Positions 46,450 through 58,432 of a stretch of 64,000 bases of DNA are shown one piece after another. The translations under genes and the position numbers were made by a program. Where the stretch lies: positions 2,800,620 to 2,864,619 of the forward strand of contig NC_089314.1 in NCBI RefSeq assembly GCF_036669915.1, read 5' to 3'. The notes beneath the pieces are model-generated. The model saw only the letters and a program-made list of their open reading frames with translations. It did no database searches and was not told the origin of the DNA. Source of the stretch: Pocillopora verrucosa. Its lineage: Eukaryota > Cnidaria > Anthozoa > Scleractinia > Pocilloporidae. Positions within the stretch are counted from its first letter, which is position 1. Each line of letters opens with the position of its first letter.

Positions 46450-47099
46450 CGTGAATTGTGACTGTGAATTTTAAAATCCTGAAATAATTTGACATGGAAA
46501 TAGAGTCACCGGTCGCGATAAGGATCTGCACATTTATGTATTTTTTATTTTTTCCTGTCACTTTAGTTCATATTTTTCCGAAAGATAGAAAATACACATA
46601 CACAAAGAATAAAAAAATGACTGCTACTTCATTGATTAGAATTGCTTTCAAATCTCGCTTTATATATTCTGGTTGAAGAAGATACAACCTGAGTGCAGCT
46701 TGTTTTTTTTTTTTTCTAGTCCTTTTCATTTCATTGTGAAGTGTTCTCGACAGCTGAATGTCTGAATTTTTAACTTCTCAAAATTGTAGACCCTGTATTA
46801 CATTTGTAAGGGCTCTCTGATTGAGGACTCTCAAAACATTTTTTAAGTCGATGTCAATTAATTAAGCTTGATTATCATGCAATACTGGTATATGCTTTAA
46901 AAGCAAAATAAAATAATTTCGATAAAAATAGGTACAAAGATATTATTACTCTATTCTGTCTTACCTCACATCACAATACTCTTATCTTGTATGAGTCAGT
47001 TAAACTGCGTCTATATGGCTTGATCTACCAGAATTTATTTCCATCTTGAGGGGTCATTTTGTAAAGGTAAATCTTATCTCTAATCGTGTAACAAAACCC

Positions 47100-47130
47100 G
47101 ACCCGCTGAAAACAGCAAATGGATTATAAT
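47100..47130 (-). promoter_or_regulatory. Shared upstream module of minus-strand GPCRs, copy 3
   Basis: gacccgctgaaaacagcaaa followed by tggattataat, about 650 bases upstream of GPCR 6; a diverged member of the set at 42164 and 43594. Confidence 0.35.
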
Positions 47131-48182
47131 ATTAGTTTACAGTTTTAACAAGACACTATTGGCCATTTTGATTAATTTCATTAGGTATCAAATTATAGAT
47201 GTGTCGTTTGTTTTGGAAAGAGGAAGATTACCTATTTGAGATAATAGTCCACCTGCAGAGTCTCACTTGATAGTTAACATGTAAAGCTTTGAACGACAAA
47301 AAGAGGCTTAACCCACGGACAATTCCAAATAATCATCAGATATCTCCAGGGAGTTCTGCTTCACCACTGATCTGAGCCACTGAAAACTCTCAGTCCCACA
47401 AACGTAATGTTGTTGACATTTTCCTCGACTAGAGTGCTGGTCAATTTATGCAAATACAAGATGCTTAATGTTTTTTTTCCCTTGACAATGTTATTTGGCA
47501 TTTAGGACTACTTGATAATGACAGTTCTCCCAGGAAGTTGGAGAAGTTCTTTAATCTGGCGAAGATTTTAGCAATGGAAAATTTGATGCAGCCTCATTGT
47601 TTAAATTAGATGTAGAGTTGTACACTTTTGGTTTATGAGTCTTTCGAGTTTTCGATAGCTTTCAAATGGTGAACGGCTGCACGAAAAGTTATCAATAACA
47701 CTTGTCAAATAAAACAGGGGAGATCACCTCGCCAATAAATAAGTTAACAGACGCGGCGATTAAAACTTGGCGGGAGTATCCATCAGCTATTTAACTTTTA
47801 CTTTAGGTATTCTTAGGACAAAATGCTCTCTCCATGCTACTGTTTATCCCCAAATCAGATTAAAATTATCAGCTTAAGTTTTTTTTCTAATACTTGAAAT
47901 TGTATTCGGAACTTTTTTGGATAAATGGAGAGCCCCCTTCTTAAGGATACCTCTTGAGAACCTTATTTTATCAAATCATTAATATTATGCGCTTATTAAA
48001 TTTTTCGTGAGTCGAGTGTGGCGTTTAATCGAGGGCGGCGTTTATCTAAAATCCAATTTACAATCCTCATAGAGACTCAGAATTTTTCTTTGTCCCACGC
48101 GCGTGACAAGACGAAAAACATTTTTTCCCATTAGTATGGTAAATGACAATTTTAATTGTAAAAAACAAAAACATGTGTAGTG

Positions 48183-48464
48183 ATGAAATTAGGAGATCCT
48201 CGCAGCTAAGAACACTACTGAAACGAGTAGTTGTAAATAGGACCTGAAAAAAATTCAGGCCCGTACGGGATTTGAACCCATGACCTCTGCGATACCGGTG
48301 CAGCGCTCTACCAATTGAGCTAACAAGCCAACTGGGAGCTGGTTAATGAATTGGGTCCAAATAAACATCCAAGTGAATGAAGATTTTAGATATATGAAAA
48401 TTCACATATTTGCACTGCGGTGGAAAGATGAAATTAGGAGATCCTCGCAGCTAAGAACACTACT
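48183..48464 (-). mobile_element. tRNA-like element with terminal direct repeats and 12-bp target duplication
   Basis: acatgtgtagtg occurs exactly at 48171-48182 and 48465-48476. Just inside, atgaaattaggagatcct continuing to aagaacactact is found at both ends (48183-48219 and 48428-48464) in the same orientation. The middle holds a tRNA-like sequence on the minus strand. The whole is 282 bases and non-coding. Target duplications of this length point to LINE-type or similar insertion; direct terminal repeats are not usual for a SINE. Confidence 0.78.
48257..48330 (-). tRNA. tRNA-like sequence (pseudo, Thr GGT-like anticodon)
   Basis: It has a D arm GCTCAATTGGTAGAGC, anticodon-arm-like CTGCA-CCGGTAT-CGCAG, a T arm ATGGGTTCAAATCCCGT and an acceptor stem pairing in six of seven positions with two G-T pairs. 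The anticodon loop lacks the universal T33, and the last stem pair is A-C, so it is unlikely to be a working tRNA. The A and B boxes look usable by Pol III. Confidence 0.6.
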
Positions 48465-50048
48465 ACATGTGTAGTGCTTGTCTAAAAATTGATTTTTTAT
48501 ATTGTTCTCAATTTCAAAATATCCATTTTATTACTACTGCAATACACAAATTGAATAAAGATCTAATGTCGGATGTGCTTTCTGGACATTAAAACTGGTA
48601 CATTAAAAAAGATCTGTGTCTGGTTCACTCAAAATTTCAAATTCCGATCGAAGCAATGATCGCTGAGTGCTTTTTGGCTCTATTATTCGAATAAATGCCG
48701 CATAATGATGTGGCGTTTATTCGAGGGCGGCCTTTGATCGAATAAACACGGTATAAGTAGTAATAAAAGTATTATAATCATACAATTCTTGTGATATTAT
48801 CATTACCAGCCTTCGTTTTCTTTGTTCATTTTAGATGTGTTTGCTGAAAATTTCTACAGTCCAATTATTTGGGGCAGGTACGATTGAGGGGGCAAGCTCC
48901 TGATCCAAGCCTTAATATATTGTCCCCCCCCCCCCAAACAAGTGCCCCTCTCAAATAAGCGGTCCCCCCCTCTCTTCCCCCCGCGCCTATTTGAGAGAAT
49001 ACAGAAGGTCAATTTTCCTTAATTCATTTGTAAATAACTTCTTGGACGGAAGTTGTTTTCGTCATTCGAAAACAGGAAGGCCAATCTGAAACCTCTTTTC
49101 AAATGAAAACAGATAGTATAAATTAAAATGCTTTTTGGTCGACGAAAACTAATTCGAAAATGAAAAGAAATGAAATTCTTTAGAGGAAACATTTACTTTA
49201 TTGAGGTCTGAGAAAAAAAGTAGTAAAGTTTTTTTTTTCCAAGCGCATAGCTGAACTTTAGTGAGAAGCAATATTTTCCTTCTCCATCGCATTGTTTTTA
49301 AAAGTACTCGGAAGTAAGAAAAAGCTGGTCATGACCAGATGACCTTGGGATGAGGCGCAAAAAACTAAGTTTTCTTATTGAAATGCAAGACCACACATTA
49401 GTCACTGCTTTCAATGACGACCTAAGGCTCTTTGCTTATGATAAGGTAAGGAAGATGCGAAGAGCAATTTCCAACGCGCAAAATTCTGTCAACACTTTAT
49501 ATATTTTATCAAATGTTACATTAAAAGGTCTCACGATGCCTACTCAACTAACGAGACACGCATCACAATAATAACATTACATAGCTTAATTACAGCTCAC
49601 TTATTTCTTCTTTCCTTCCTAGAGAACTAATAATACAAATAATATTTGCTAAATAATATTTACAAAAAGAATCCTTATTAACAGCTTAATATGACCGTGT
49701 TATCTAACCGTCTGCTTGAAGGTAGAAGGAATGTCGTCGGTTATTCTAATTCGAATATGTGACTGACGACCTAAGTGGAAGTTATCATCCGACTCTTAAC
49801 AGAATCACGTTACCCCTTGGCTCAAGCCATTTATTGAAATATTACATCGCAATGATATAGAAACTGCATGTAGATCATGCAAAAAAGTGATACTCAAAAG
49901 GCACCCATGCCATGGTGATTAAGACTAAATTTGCAAAAAAAATTACTATCATTGTATCAAGGAAAAAGTAAGAACACCGCATATATATGCAAGATATTTC
50001 AGGAAATGATTCTTGCGACAAGTTAAATTTTTGGCTCAGGAATACTGT

Positions 50049-51011
50049 TTAGGGTAAGGAGGACTGCCTAGTCCTTAGTGGTGAATCAGCCTCATATGCA
50101 TGATTCGGGGCTTTGCGGAATAATTTTACCAAACCTTCTCTAAATTCCGGCATCCTTACGGCATATACAATTGGATTTGCCAAGGAACTGGCACCAATCA
50201 ACGCTGCCACTGTCACATAAATATAAAAAAAGGACTGAGAAGACATCATTCTGTGACCCCAAAATATGGCGATTCTGAAAAAGGTAGACGGCAGCCAAGT
50301 CAGCAAAGACGCAAGCGTCACGAAAAGAAGGGTGGTTGTTAGTCTTCTTTCTCTTTTAGTTGGACCAAGATTGTGAGGATGAGGATTAGGACTGCATCGG
50401 ATTTTTATAAAAATTGCAATGTAAGAAATGCAGATAATACTAAGAAAAACTGACGAATATAATACATAACTAAATCTTGAAAACAATATCGAAAGATCCG
50501 AATTCCCTTCTCGATAGTATAAAACATCCTGAGCGATCTCTCTACACAAAGGTACGAACCAAATGGCAACAATTATGATCCCATAAATCCACTTCTTAAC
50601 TTCTCGATACTTAAAGGGATAAAATGTGGCATGTCGTCTTTCTAAAGCAATGACAGCAAGATTTGCAATTGAAGTTGTGGGGAATAAATCACTAAATATT
50701 GGAAATATTACTGAATGCTTCTTTTGTGAGTCCAGGTAAAACTTAAATAGGTAAGCAATAATCACAGGTCCTGAGACTGCTCCGACCAAGAGATCGACTA
50801 CCGCTAAGTGGATGATCAGGTAAGTGCTTCTGCGCTGTAGCTGGCGCTGCTTCACAAATACAATAATGGTGAGGAGATTAAAGATGACTATGGCCAGACA
50901 TTCAGTGATGCTCACAGCAAGCCACGGGATACAGTCTGAAGAGCCACACACGGAGGAATTCCTCGATTCGAAGCTGTGGTTAAATGAACTGTCATTATGG
51001 TCTTCAGCCAT
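50049..51011 (-). CDS. Class A GPCR, intact, 320 aa (GPCR 7)
   Basis: The ATG at 51011 opens a single exon without defects: N-terminal Asn-glycosylation sites (NDSSFNHS, RNSS), VIFNLLTIIVFVKQRQLQRR, STYLIIHLAVVDLLVGAVSG, NLAVIALERRHATFYPFKYR (ERR at the DRY position), EVKKWIYG, GPTKRERRLTTTLLF, TWLPSTFF with the toggle Trp, and GASSLANPIVYAVRMPEFRE. The tail ends RQSSLP, with Ser residues available for phosphorylation. Loop 2 is longer than in GPCRs 3 and 4. It is the only intact minus-strand receptor in the window, so the nearby minus-strand pseudogenes can be compared against it. Confidence 0.93.
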   Translation of the reverse strand: MAEDHNDSSFNHSFESRNSSVCGSSDCIPWLAVSITECLAIVIFNLLTIIVFVKQRQLQRRSTYLIIHLAVVDLLVGAVSGPVIIAYLFKFYLDSQKKHSVIFPIFSDLFPTTSIANLAVIALERRHATFYPFKYREVKKWIYGIIIVAIWFVPLCREIAQDVLYYREGNSDLSILFSRFSYVLYSSVFLSIICISYIAIFIKIRCSPNPHPHNLGPTKRERRLTTTLLFVTLASLLTWLPSTFFRIAIFWGHRMMSSQSFFYIYVTVAALIGASSLANPIVYAVRMPEFREGLVKLFRKAPNHAYEADSPLRTRQSSLP

Positions 51012-51165
51012 TAAGGAACTGCAAATATTTCAAATTCAGAAAATAAGCTATGTGTTAAAAGAGACTGAAAAAATTGATGTGGGGAAGAGAAATCTCTCCC
51101 AATGGATATGAAAACGTTAAACAAAATGAATGAACGTATACGTAATCGTTAGTCTCAAGTTGTAG

Positions 51166-51229
51166 AAAGTCTATCAACCGTTGATGGCGTTGGTAAGAAA
51201 GTCTATCAACCGTTGATGGCGTTGGTAAG
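51166..51229 (+). repeat. Exact tandem pair of a 32-bp unit
   Basis: aaagtctatcaaccgttgat plus ggcgttggtaag occurs twice head to tail at 51166-51197 and 51198-51229 without a mismatch, about 150 bases upstream of GPCR 7. Confidence 0.9.
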
Positions 51230-52222
51230 AATGTCTTGATGCAATCTCCATAAGGCGATAAAGTCGACTGTTTAAGCGTCTTTTAGGTCCGTTGTTTCAT
51301 AACTATCGGAATGTTGTTGAGTTGTGTTTTGTATATTTGAGACTCGTTATTATAGCGTTTAAGAGATCTAAGGTGCTTAGTCCTATAAATGAACATCACT
51401 CCTGATTCGCATTCTTGCGATATGATTTCACTCTCACATGCGATAAAGGGTCTTCCTGCAGGTGGGTGGGGAGGGGAGGAAGGTGTCAGATGTCTTTAGT
51501 TGAATATCTACGATATCTAAAGCGGAAACGAATGGAACCCTTTCAGCACAGATACTGAACTGCTGAATAGCCCAAAAAGGAAAAACGAAAATATAATAAT
51601 TGTAGTTTTTGTTTTCGGAGAGGAAGAGGAGGAAGGCTTATAAAAAAAAACCTGAGGAAGGGGCTTTTTAGACAGAGGAAGCGGTGGCTTATTTGAGTGT
51701 CTATAGTAAATGGTTTCAACCTTTCCTCGCTTTGATGTTTTTTAAAGGTTCTTAAAGCATCTGGAAAAAGCATATTATTTACCTTTAGAAGTTTGGATAT
51801 TTCAGCCTCTAATTCGCAAGTGTTTCCTACTCCAAGTGCTGTACGTGAGAGAATACAATCACAACATAATCTTCACTAACATCATTATTTCTCAGGATAC
51901 ACTGGAATGAAAAGCAAACATTTATTTGAGAATAATCCCACTGACTTCGCACATTCGTCACGATATATTTTTGTGACAGCGGAGTTACCAGGTAACGCTA
52001 ATACAATGATATATGTAGAAGGATAATAAAATAAGCGATTGATATGAGCCACATTTATGAATCTAACTTTTTTCAGCCATACCAGTATTTTAAAAAGTTT
52101 ATTGTCTGTCATCTACTTGCAAATGATAACTTTAATTCGATAACACTTCAAGTTGGAGGATATCATTCATATCTGCTTTGCATGATACGTTCTTAACAAC
52201 AAATAGCATGTACTTGAAATTC

Positions 52223-52548
52223 TTAATCAAAAAGGACAGATGCCCTGAAATTTAGCCTTGTCAGATACCAAAAACTGTTCCCAAGGAAGAAGAGATTTAT
52301 ACAACACATCCAAGCGCCTACAAGAATAAAAACTAGAGAGCCAGAAGAAAATTTTGTCACGTAGGCCATTCCCGCAGTACTCATTTTAAAGGATAAATTA
52401 TTGTCATCAGTCTTATCGATTGTCTTCTTGAGGCCTATTGAGACGAGCCCCTTTATATCAGCGGGGTCAGTGCCTCGTTCGTTTATTACTAGAGTAATTT
52501 TGATAAGCAGACAAAGAAATTCCCATATGAACACTCCTGCTAAACGGA
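52223..52548 (-). CDS. Possible terminal exon of an unrecognised membrane protein
   Basis: On the minus strand an acceptor-like tattccgtttag ends near 52549. The frame reads GVFIWEFLCLLIKITLVINE, a polar middle (GTDPADIKGLVSIGLKKTI), then SSGSLVFILVGAWMCCINLF, a good membrane segment, and stops at 52223. A single exon with one clear TM helix near the C-terminus is plausible, but I recognise no family and found no partner exon. Confidence 0.25.
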
Positions 52549-55399
52549 ATAAAATTTAAGATGTCGCACCTTGTTCGAATTCATTACAGTGGTCGAGCTC
52601 ACTGATTTCCTACTGGAAATTTAACCAACGCAAAAAATGAGTCGAACCTGGCTGCAATTTTCCTCACAAACATAACATAAATTTATCCTTCTTAACCATA
52701 CAATTTATTACTTGTAGAAAGTTTGCGTAAGAAACGCTATGTTCCAAAATAGACGGACTCTTAAATAATACTCGGTTAACATTAAACGATCCTTGCTTGT
52801 TTAGTTATTGAACAAACTGAGTCGTGACAGCAAAGTATGACTAATATACTCTTCAAAATGCAAAGCGAAGTTAAATATATATACTATGTTGCTACTTGAG
52901 CAAATATTTTGCAAATATTTTGGAACATTCCTTGTTGTTGACAATGCCGTGCGACGGAATATGACACGACGTCACTTGACATTTTAACATCAGTGTGCAT
53001 CTGTAATCATTTATCTGTCAGTCTCTACAAAACATGACACTTGATAGGCAAATCAAGCAAACCAGCTTAAATGAAAATCTTCTAGCATTCCTTGTCTGCA
53101 ATAAAATACCCCTTGTTTTTCAAAATTTTAAAAGTTTTTGTTTCAATTACCATACACTTCTAACGTAATGATGATTGTTAAAGGTACTTAACCGTCTTCC
53201 TCTACGAGCGATTCGAAGATGCTCTATCTTCCGCCCCGCAAGGGTGATGGCGACTTCGCAAAGCAGGAGAAATTTCACTATTTGGCAGACATCTCAGAAA
53301 TAAATTATCTAAATTTTCTCTTAATTTTCAAAGTTTGAAGCGATTTAAAAGACATTTTCTGCTGACGAAATGATACAAATTCCAACTTTTTCGCTGAGGC
53401 GGCGTTTAGTCGACGAAATGTATCGCACTGTCTATCGAGCAATCATTCGAGACGATAAACTACTGCGATTCACCTTTACATCGAATAAGGGATTTCTCTG
53501 CCCCACTGAAAAAGGACAACATTTCCTTTCTAATGATTACTGAGGTAACGAATGTTTTTAAAATGCTTTTCATCAGCTCTGCGTTGTAAGAGTCGAGACT
53601 GACCCTTTAATAAAAGCGGTTCTTTCCGCAATCGATTCCTCGTCATATTTAAAAGAGGACTTGAATGATAAGTTGACAATTTCGAATGGAAATAACTCAC
53701 CTTTCATCCAAAGCACTTGCTTTGCAACCCCTTTGTGTTTACTGGAGATTGTTTATGATGTATGTAAAGATGTGAATGACAAATATTGTGAAGCGTCTTT
53801 TTTGATAGTGTATTTCTTCGGGGAACCACTGGCCGGAACGGTGTCACGTTTCCTATTGTTGTGTCCGACTTCCTCTGCGTCAAAGCCAGCTTGGCCCGCT
53901 CATATTCGGTTAGAATGCATAGCAAGCGATTCTCACTTCCGGTCTCTCTACAAATATTATTTCCTCACAATTTACATACAAGGTTTACCGCAGTTTGATC
54001 ATAGAGCGAAAAGAAAAACGAAAAAGGAAAGAACTGTGTAATTATCGCTTCTCATAATCATAATTGACTGGTTACTAAACAACCAAGTCATTAGATCAAA
54101 GTACAAACCCCAACGCTTGAATTCCCAGCATAATTGACCTATCCGGAGCAATGACAATCCTAATCGATCTGTTTGACTGATCATCGCCTGGATTTCAGTT
54201 AATCTGTTTATCCAATGAAGTCGGGTTCATTCAGGAAATCCAATCCCGCGATTATTTTAAACACGTGGGACGAGTTCTTTTGACAAATCTCAGCCTTGCA
54301 AAGGTTATCGACAGCAAAATCGACACGATTATAAATTGATCTAAATCTAGTGTTATTGAATTCAATTGAATGAACATGATAACTAAAAAACTTAGTTCTA
54401 AGCAGACAATCGGGCGCATTTGAACGTGCGATTCTTGACTGTTTCATGTAGCTAATGTTCATTGGGGTCACATTGAGGTGCAGATGCTGCTTGACGGTTC
54501 TAATTGGCATGAATTCTTCTTTATCCTTTTTCTCTCAACTATTTTTACATTTGTATGCGTCATATGCGTGGTAAGGTATTTTCATAAAATGCGATTTTCA
54601 TGAGGAAATGGACGATCAGTGCATTTCTCTGATAAAAATGGGAAGGAGGGGGTTGTTTTTAGAGTTGTTAAGAAACGAGGCTGTAAAAGTCAACTTCAAA
54701 GCAAACTCGTCCAGTTGCTATGGCCTGTAAATGCTATTATTTCATGACTCGCGATGATCGATTGGCACCGTTGTCGGATTAAACTGTTTCCTTAGCAACC
54801 GACCTAACAAGCCACGGTTGATTTGGTAACTGCACTCAAAGAAAATTAAAGTGTCGTTCCATTTTGTTTGACTGCCGAACAAACTCATTTGAACTCAGCC
54901 CAATGATCGAGCCGAATCCATGGATTGCGTGCAATCGCGATCAATTTAGTTCGATTGTCTACAACGGTATTAAAAGAATGCTGCCAGGATAATTGAGAAG
55001 AATTTTTAGTGCCTGTAATGGTCCTAATTTAAGAAAAGTTTGGAAATCTTGCCAAACCAGGGCACCAAAGAACTAATCACAGCTGCATTAAGGCCGTGAG
55101 TTAATGATCGTTATTATACGATCATTGTCATAATCCCCCTTCCCTCTCCACCCACTCAACCAAATTTTATTAGCCAGTCGAAAGATCTACAACCCTCCTA
55201 ATAATCACAGCTCTTTATTTTTGTCATTTTCGAAACGGTTAACTAAACGCGTTACATTTGTTGCAATTGACTACTAGCACATCACGAATCAAATAATCCA
55301 TTTACTACTCATAAACTCGCGTTTCAGTAGCTTCTGCAACCAAAATGGCTGCTTGTAAAACTTCGATAACTGCCGAAGAAGATCATGGCTGGGAAAACT

Positions 55400-56341
55400 C
55401 TTAAGGAGGAAAATTTTCCGGGTCACTTATGCAGGAATGGCATGGATTGGATGCCGGCGTCAGTGACGCCTACAGCATATCCTTGCAAGGCCTGTTCGGA
55501 ATTTTGAATTCGTCATGGAGTAAATTAATTGATTTATTGAGGAGTTTAAGCCCAAGGATAGAACTACTGCGAGAAAAAACCGAATGCCTGATGCTTTGGA
55601 AAGACTTAAGTCAGGTACACTGAAGAAGATCTGTATAGTTACTTAAATGAAAACTGGTGACAAAGTCAGTAGAGATACAAATGTAACAATGATTAAGGAA
55701 GTTGTGAGTCTCTTTTCTTTGTTTCTAATGGCCATTGACTCGTGTTGAAGATACCGACTACGTCGAACTTTTATACATATCGAAAGATACGAGATTGAAA
55801 TAATTATAATGACACTTGAAAAATAAGAGAAATACACGATTACGCTGATAGACAACAGATTTCTTTGCATCGCAAAAGTTTGAATTATTTCCAAGGAGGT
55901 GGATATCATCCAAATAGCATCGATTGCTTTGACGTAAGCACGCTTTTTGACGGTGAGATGTCGAAATGGACAAAATGGAACATGCAGTCTCTCCAGAGAA
56001 ATTGCAGTAAGAGTAGTTGCAGATGCTATAGGAAACAACCTGCTAAGTATACTTCGAAGGTATAGTAAGGAAACGTTTGTCAATGGAGGAGGAGTCAAAG
56101 ACAGAGGCCCTGAGACCGCTTCGACCAAGAGATCAACTATTACCAGGTGGATGACCAGATATGTACTCCTGTGCTGTAGTTTGCGCTGCCTCACAAATAC
56201 GATAATGGTGATCAAATTAAGGATGAATTTAGCCAATAGGTCTGCCATGAAGGCAACAAACCATAAAAAGCCTTCGGCTTTGGTAAAATTTATCAGAGAC
56301 GAATCGAAAGAGTCGTTTCCGTTGCTGGCATTGGTATCCAT
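55400..56341 (-). pseudogene. Class A GPCR pseudogene, inverted paralog of GPCR 1 (GPCR 8)
   Basis: The ATG at 56341 is followed by a frame closely matching GPCR 1 (FILNLITIIVFVRQRKLQHR, AISLERLHVPFCPFRHLTVK, then RNKEKRLTTSLIIVTF) as far as TLSPVFI. There TAC (Tyr) of GPCR 1 has become TAA, ending it at 55643 after 233 residues. The sequence beyond is still recognisable (IQIFFSVP, then KASGIRFFLAVVLSLGLNSS), but NPLIY has become NQLIY. The C-terminal part around 55430 remains alignable. A nonsense change plus a lost TM7 Pro make it a pseudogene. Confidence 0.93.
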
Positions 56342-57997
56342 CAAACTCGCTCTGATATCAATTTAATGCAGACCACCTAAACGGGAAGAAAACAGTCGAC
56401 AAAAATTGATGACTTTCCTTAACAAATCAGAGTTTACCAAAATTGCTTATTCACTAATTATGGAAATGAAGCAAAAGCATAAGTGTTGAATTTTGCATGG
56501 CGCGTTTCGAGCTTAAACGGACGAGCGCAAGCATGCATCTTGTCGCTCATTCTGTTCCAACGTGATTTATTATACATAAAGCCTCCAAAGGTACGGGCAA
56601 TTCATCGCCATTTCTCTGAAAAAAGGCACTATACTTTGAATGTATGGTTTCCTCCTAATCGTCGTATACCAAGTACATCGATCGATTTTTTGCCCTAAAT
56701 TCGAAACCCAAAGGTTTGACGTACTCACTATCAAATACTTGTTGGGAATGGACTTTGCAAATATTGAAAAAATTTCCCAGTGGAGACCGAAGCGTAACAA
56801 GAACCCAATTGCTTTCTCTCCGGCTGCTAGGAGGTAAACAGCATTCCGCTAATCACCTCGGGTTAGCCAATCAGCGCACGCGAAAAGGACTATTTACTAA
56901 TGTCGCAAAAACTAATAAATGATACCTCCTCTTCAACCTGCTGATGACAACGTTTCGCAGTTTTCAACTTGGCTCTCAAGAATGAGAAGCTAATTCAAAG
57001 CGATAAACTTAGACAGGATGACATGATGGAGATCATCAACTACGTTTTACTTCGAAATTTTCCATTAGCCGTAGAACTGATAAACAACAGGTCGCAGACA
57101 CGCCCTCGAAACTACTCAGCTCGAATTGAAAAATTATAAGATATCTAAAGAAAAACACTGTTGGAAACAGCTTCTCGAACTTAATTTCTTAAATTTTCCG
57201 TGGATTCGTGGTAGCTGCAAAGCTTTCCAACCGGTAAAACTCGCTAAATTCAATTCAATGGTTTTTTCTTTCCATTTGAGATAAACAAATATTGCATGGA
57301 TATACATCAATTATTTACGTGATTATGTATGATGCAAAATCATTTATCGAAAATAAAGCTCATCTGTCGATAAATTCTATTTTAAGGTATAACTTAATTT
57401 CAAACAGCACACCAAAGCTCATAGGTACGTCCCTTTACGTTTTAAAACGCGTATATAATTTCCCAGTCAATGCTTCCGGCTGAGTCCCGTTTTTTGCTCG
57501 TGCATTTTGAAAACTTGCGGCTAGAAATTTGAATTTTAACATCTACAATCCTTTTTTCAGTCTACTCCATGTCTGTCCTCTTATCTATTTTGGTTATTCT
57601 GGCAATTTTGAATTTTTTTCTGCCCAATCAACCTTAAATTTTGTGACTCAAATCTTCTCAAATGAAAGGGATTATGCAACTCGCTGGTCTACGAGGATAA
57701 TTAAGATAATTGAAAATTTTTAATCTTTTTAATTTGAAAACATGGTAATCTGCCTTTTATGAGGTAAACGAGCCGTCGAAACTCTATACAATAAACACTG
57801 GTTGTTTCGGTGTGTCAAAAACACCCATCACTTTTGGTTCTACTTTAGCTCTTATGGCGATGCACAAACAAGAATAACTTTCACCGAGAGGGAATCAAGA
57901 AATCATGGTCTACTGGTTTCCTAATACCAATGCCAAAACCCCAAACTGTAACAGCTCAAAAATGGCATCTCTAATGCAGAGCAATTTTATAAAAACA

Positions 57998-58079
57998 GAC
58001 GAGGTGGCCGAGTGGTTAAGGCGTTGGACTGCTAATCCAATGTGCTCTGCACGCGTGGGTTCGAATCCCATCCTCGTCG
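57998..58079 (+). tRNA. tRNA-Ser (anticodon GCT), copy 3
   Basis: The 82 bases are identical to copy 1, of which it is the inverted-duplication partner. It has the same class II fold and GCT anticodon, and ends TCCTCGTCG. Confidence 0.95.
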
Positions 58080-58089
58080 TTACACTATA

Positions 58090-58094
58090 TTTTT
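58090..58094 (+). terminator. Pol III terminator of tRNA-Ser copy 3
   Basis: T5 run ten bases after the tRNA, in tacactatattttt, mirrored at copy 1. Confidence 0.7.
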
Positions 58095-58159
58095 GAGCTT
58101 ATCAAGAATAAATAATTTTGAGAAGAAAGAGAGCGGCTCTGAACTCGACATTAAGATAT

Positions 58160-58432
58160 AATAAGAGAGTAAGTCTCTAAAGAAACTGTGGTTCTGTGTA
58201 GGTGGGGATGTACAACGAAATGCTTTTGGTTTTATCAACTGAGTGTCAATGTAAATTGGTCATTGGAAAGAGTTTCATAGCCGACGTTTTGAGTGTTAGC
58301 TTTTTGCGTTTGCTTTGAAACTCTCTACAGTGGCCAATTCATATTACCAACTCAGTTGATAAAACCAAAATTATCTTGTTATACTCCCCCTCCGACGCAG
58401 CGCCACAGTTTCTATAGAAACTTATCCTCTAA
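58160..58432 (+). mobile_element. Palindromic foldback MITE, full-length copy
   Basis: The left arm agagtaagtctctaaagaaa, then tttatcaactgag and aaagagtttcatagccgacg, is answered by the right arm cgtttgctttgaaactct, tggccaattcatattaccaa, ctcagttgataaaaccaaaa, tgttatactccccctccgac and cacagtttctatagaaactt. Both arms run almost end to end, so the single strand folds into one long hairpin. No coding capacity. It starts about 20 bases beyond the duplication arm. Confidence 0.85.

Larger units (their letters stand above)
46450..50048. other. 3.6-kb spacer between GPCR 6 and GPCR 7
   Basis: It holds the third upstream module at 47100 and the tRNA-like element at 48183-48464. Similar cgtttattcgagggcgg segments near 48020 and 48713 hint at a diverged repeat either side of that element. 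C-runs lie at 48927 and 48965. No gene seen. Confidence 0.45.
51012..55309. other. 4.3-kb spacer between GPCR 7 and the right duplication arm
   Basis: It contains a 32-bp tandem pair at 51166 and a possible exon at 52223-52534. Frames at 53661-54041 and 54208-54510 show no recognisable protein. No tRNA or classified repeat was seen. Confidence 0.4.
55310..58138 (-). repeat. Right arm of the large inverted segmental duplication
   Basis: Reverse-complement partner of 3994-6965, in the same order: tRNA-Ser, non-coding middle, GPCR. It is about 140 bases shorter, so small indels separate the arms. The GPCR here is dead while its partner is intact. Confidence 0.85.

Noticed and set aside
48927..48987. 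C-runs considered as telomere-like or quadruplex-forming repeats
   Set aside because: They are irregular homopolymer runs with no repeat unit.
55429..55623. Plus-strand frame of 64 residues
   Set aside because: It is the antisense of the C-terminal part of the GPCR 8 pseudogene; an equivalent antisense frame exists at 6673-6957 over GPCR 1.
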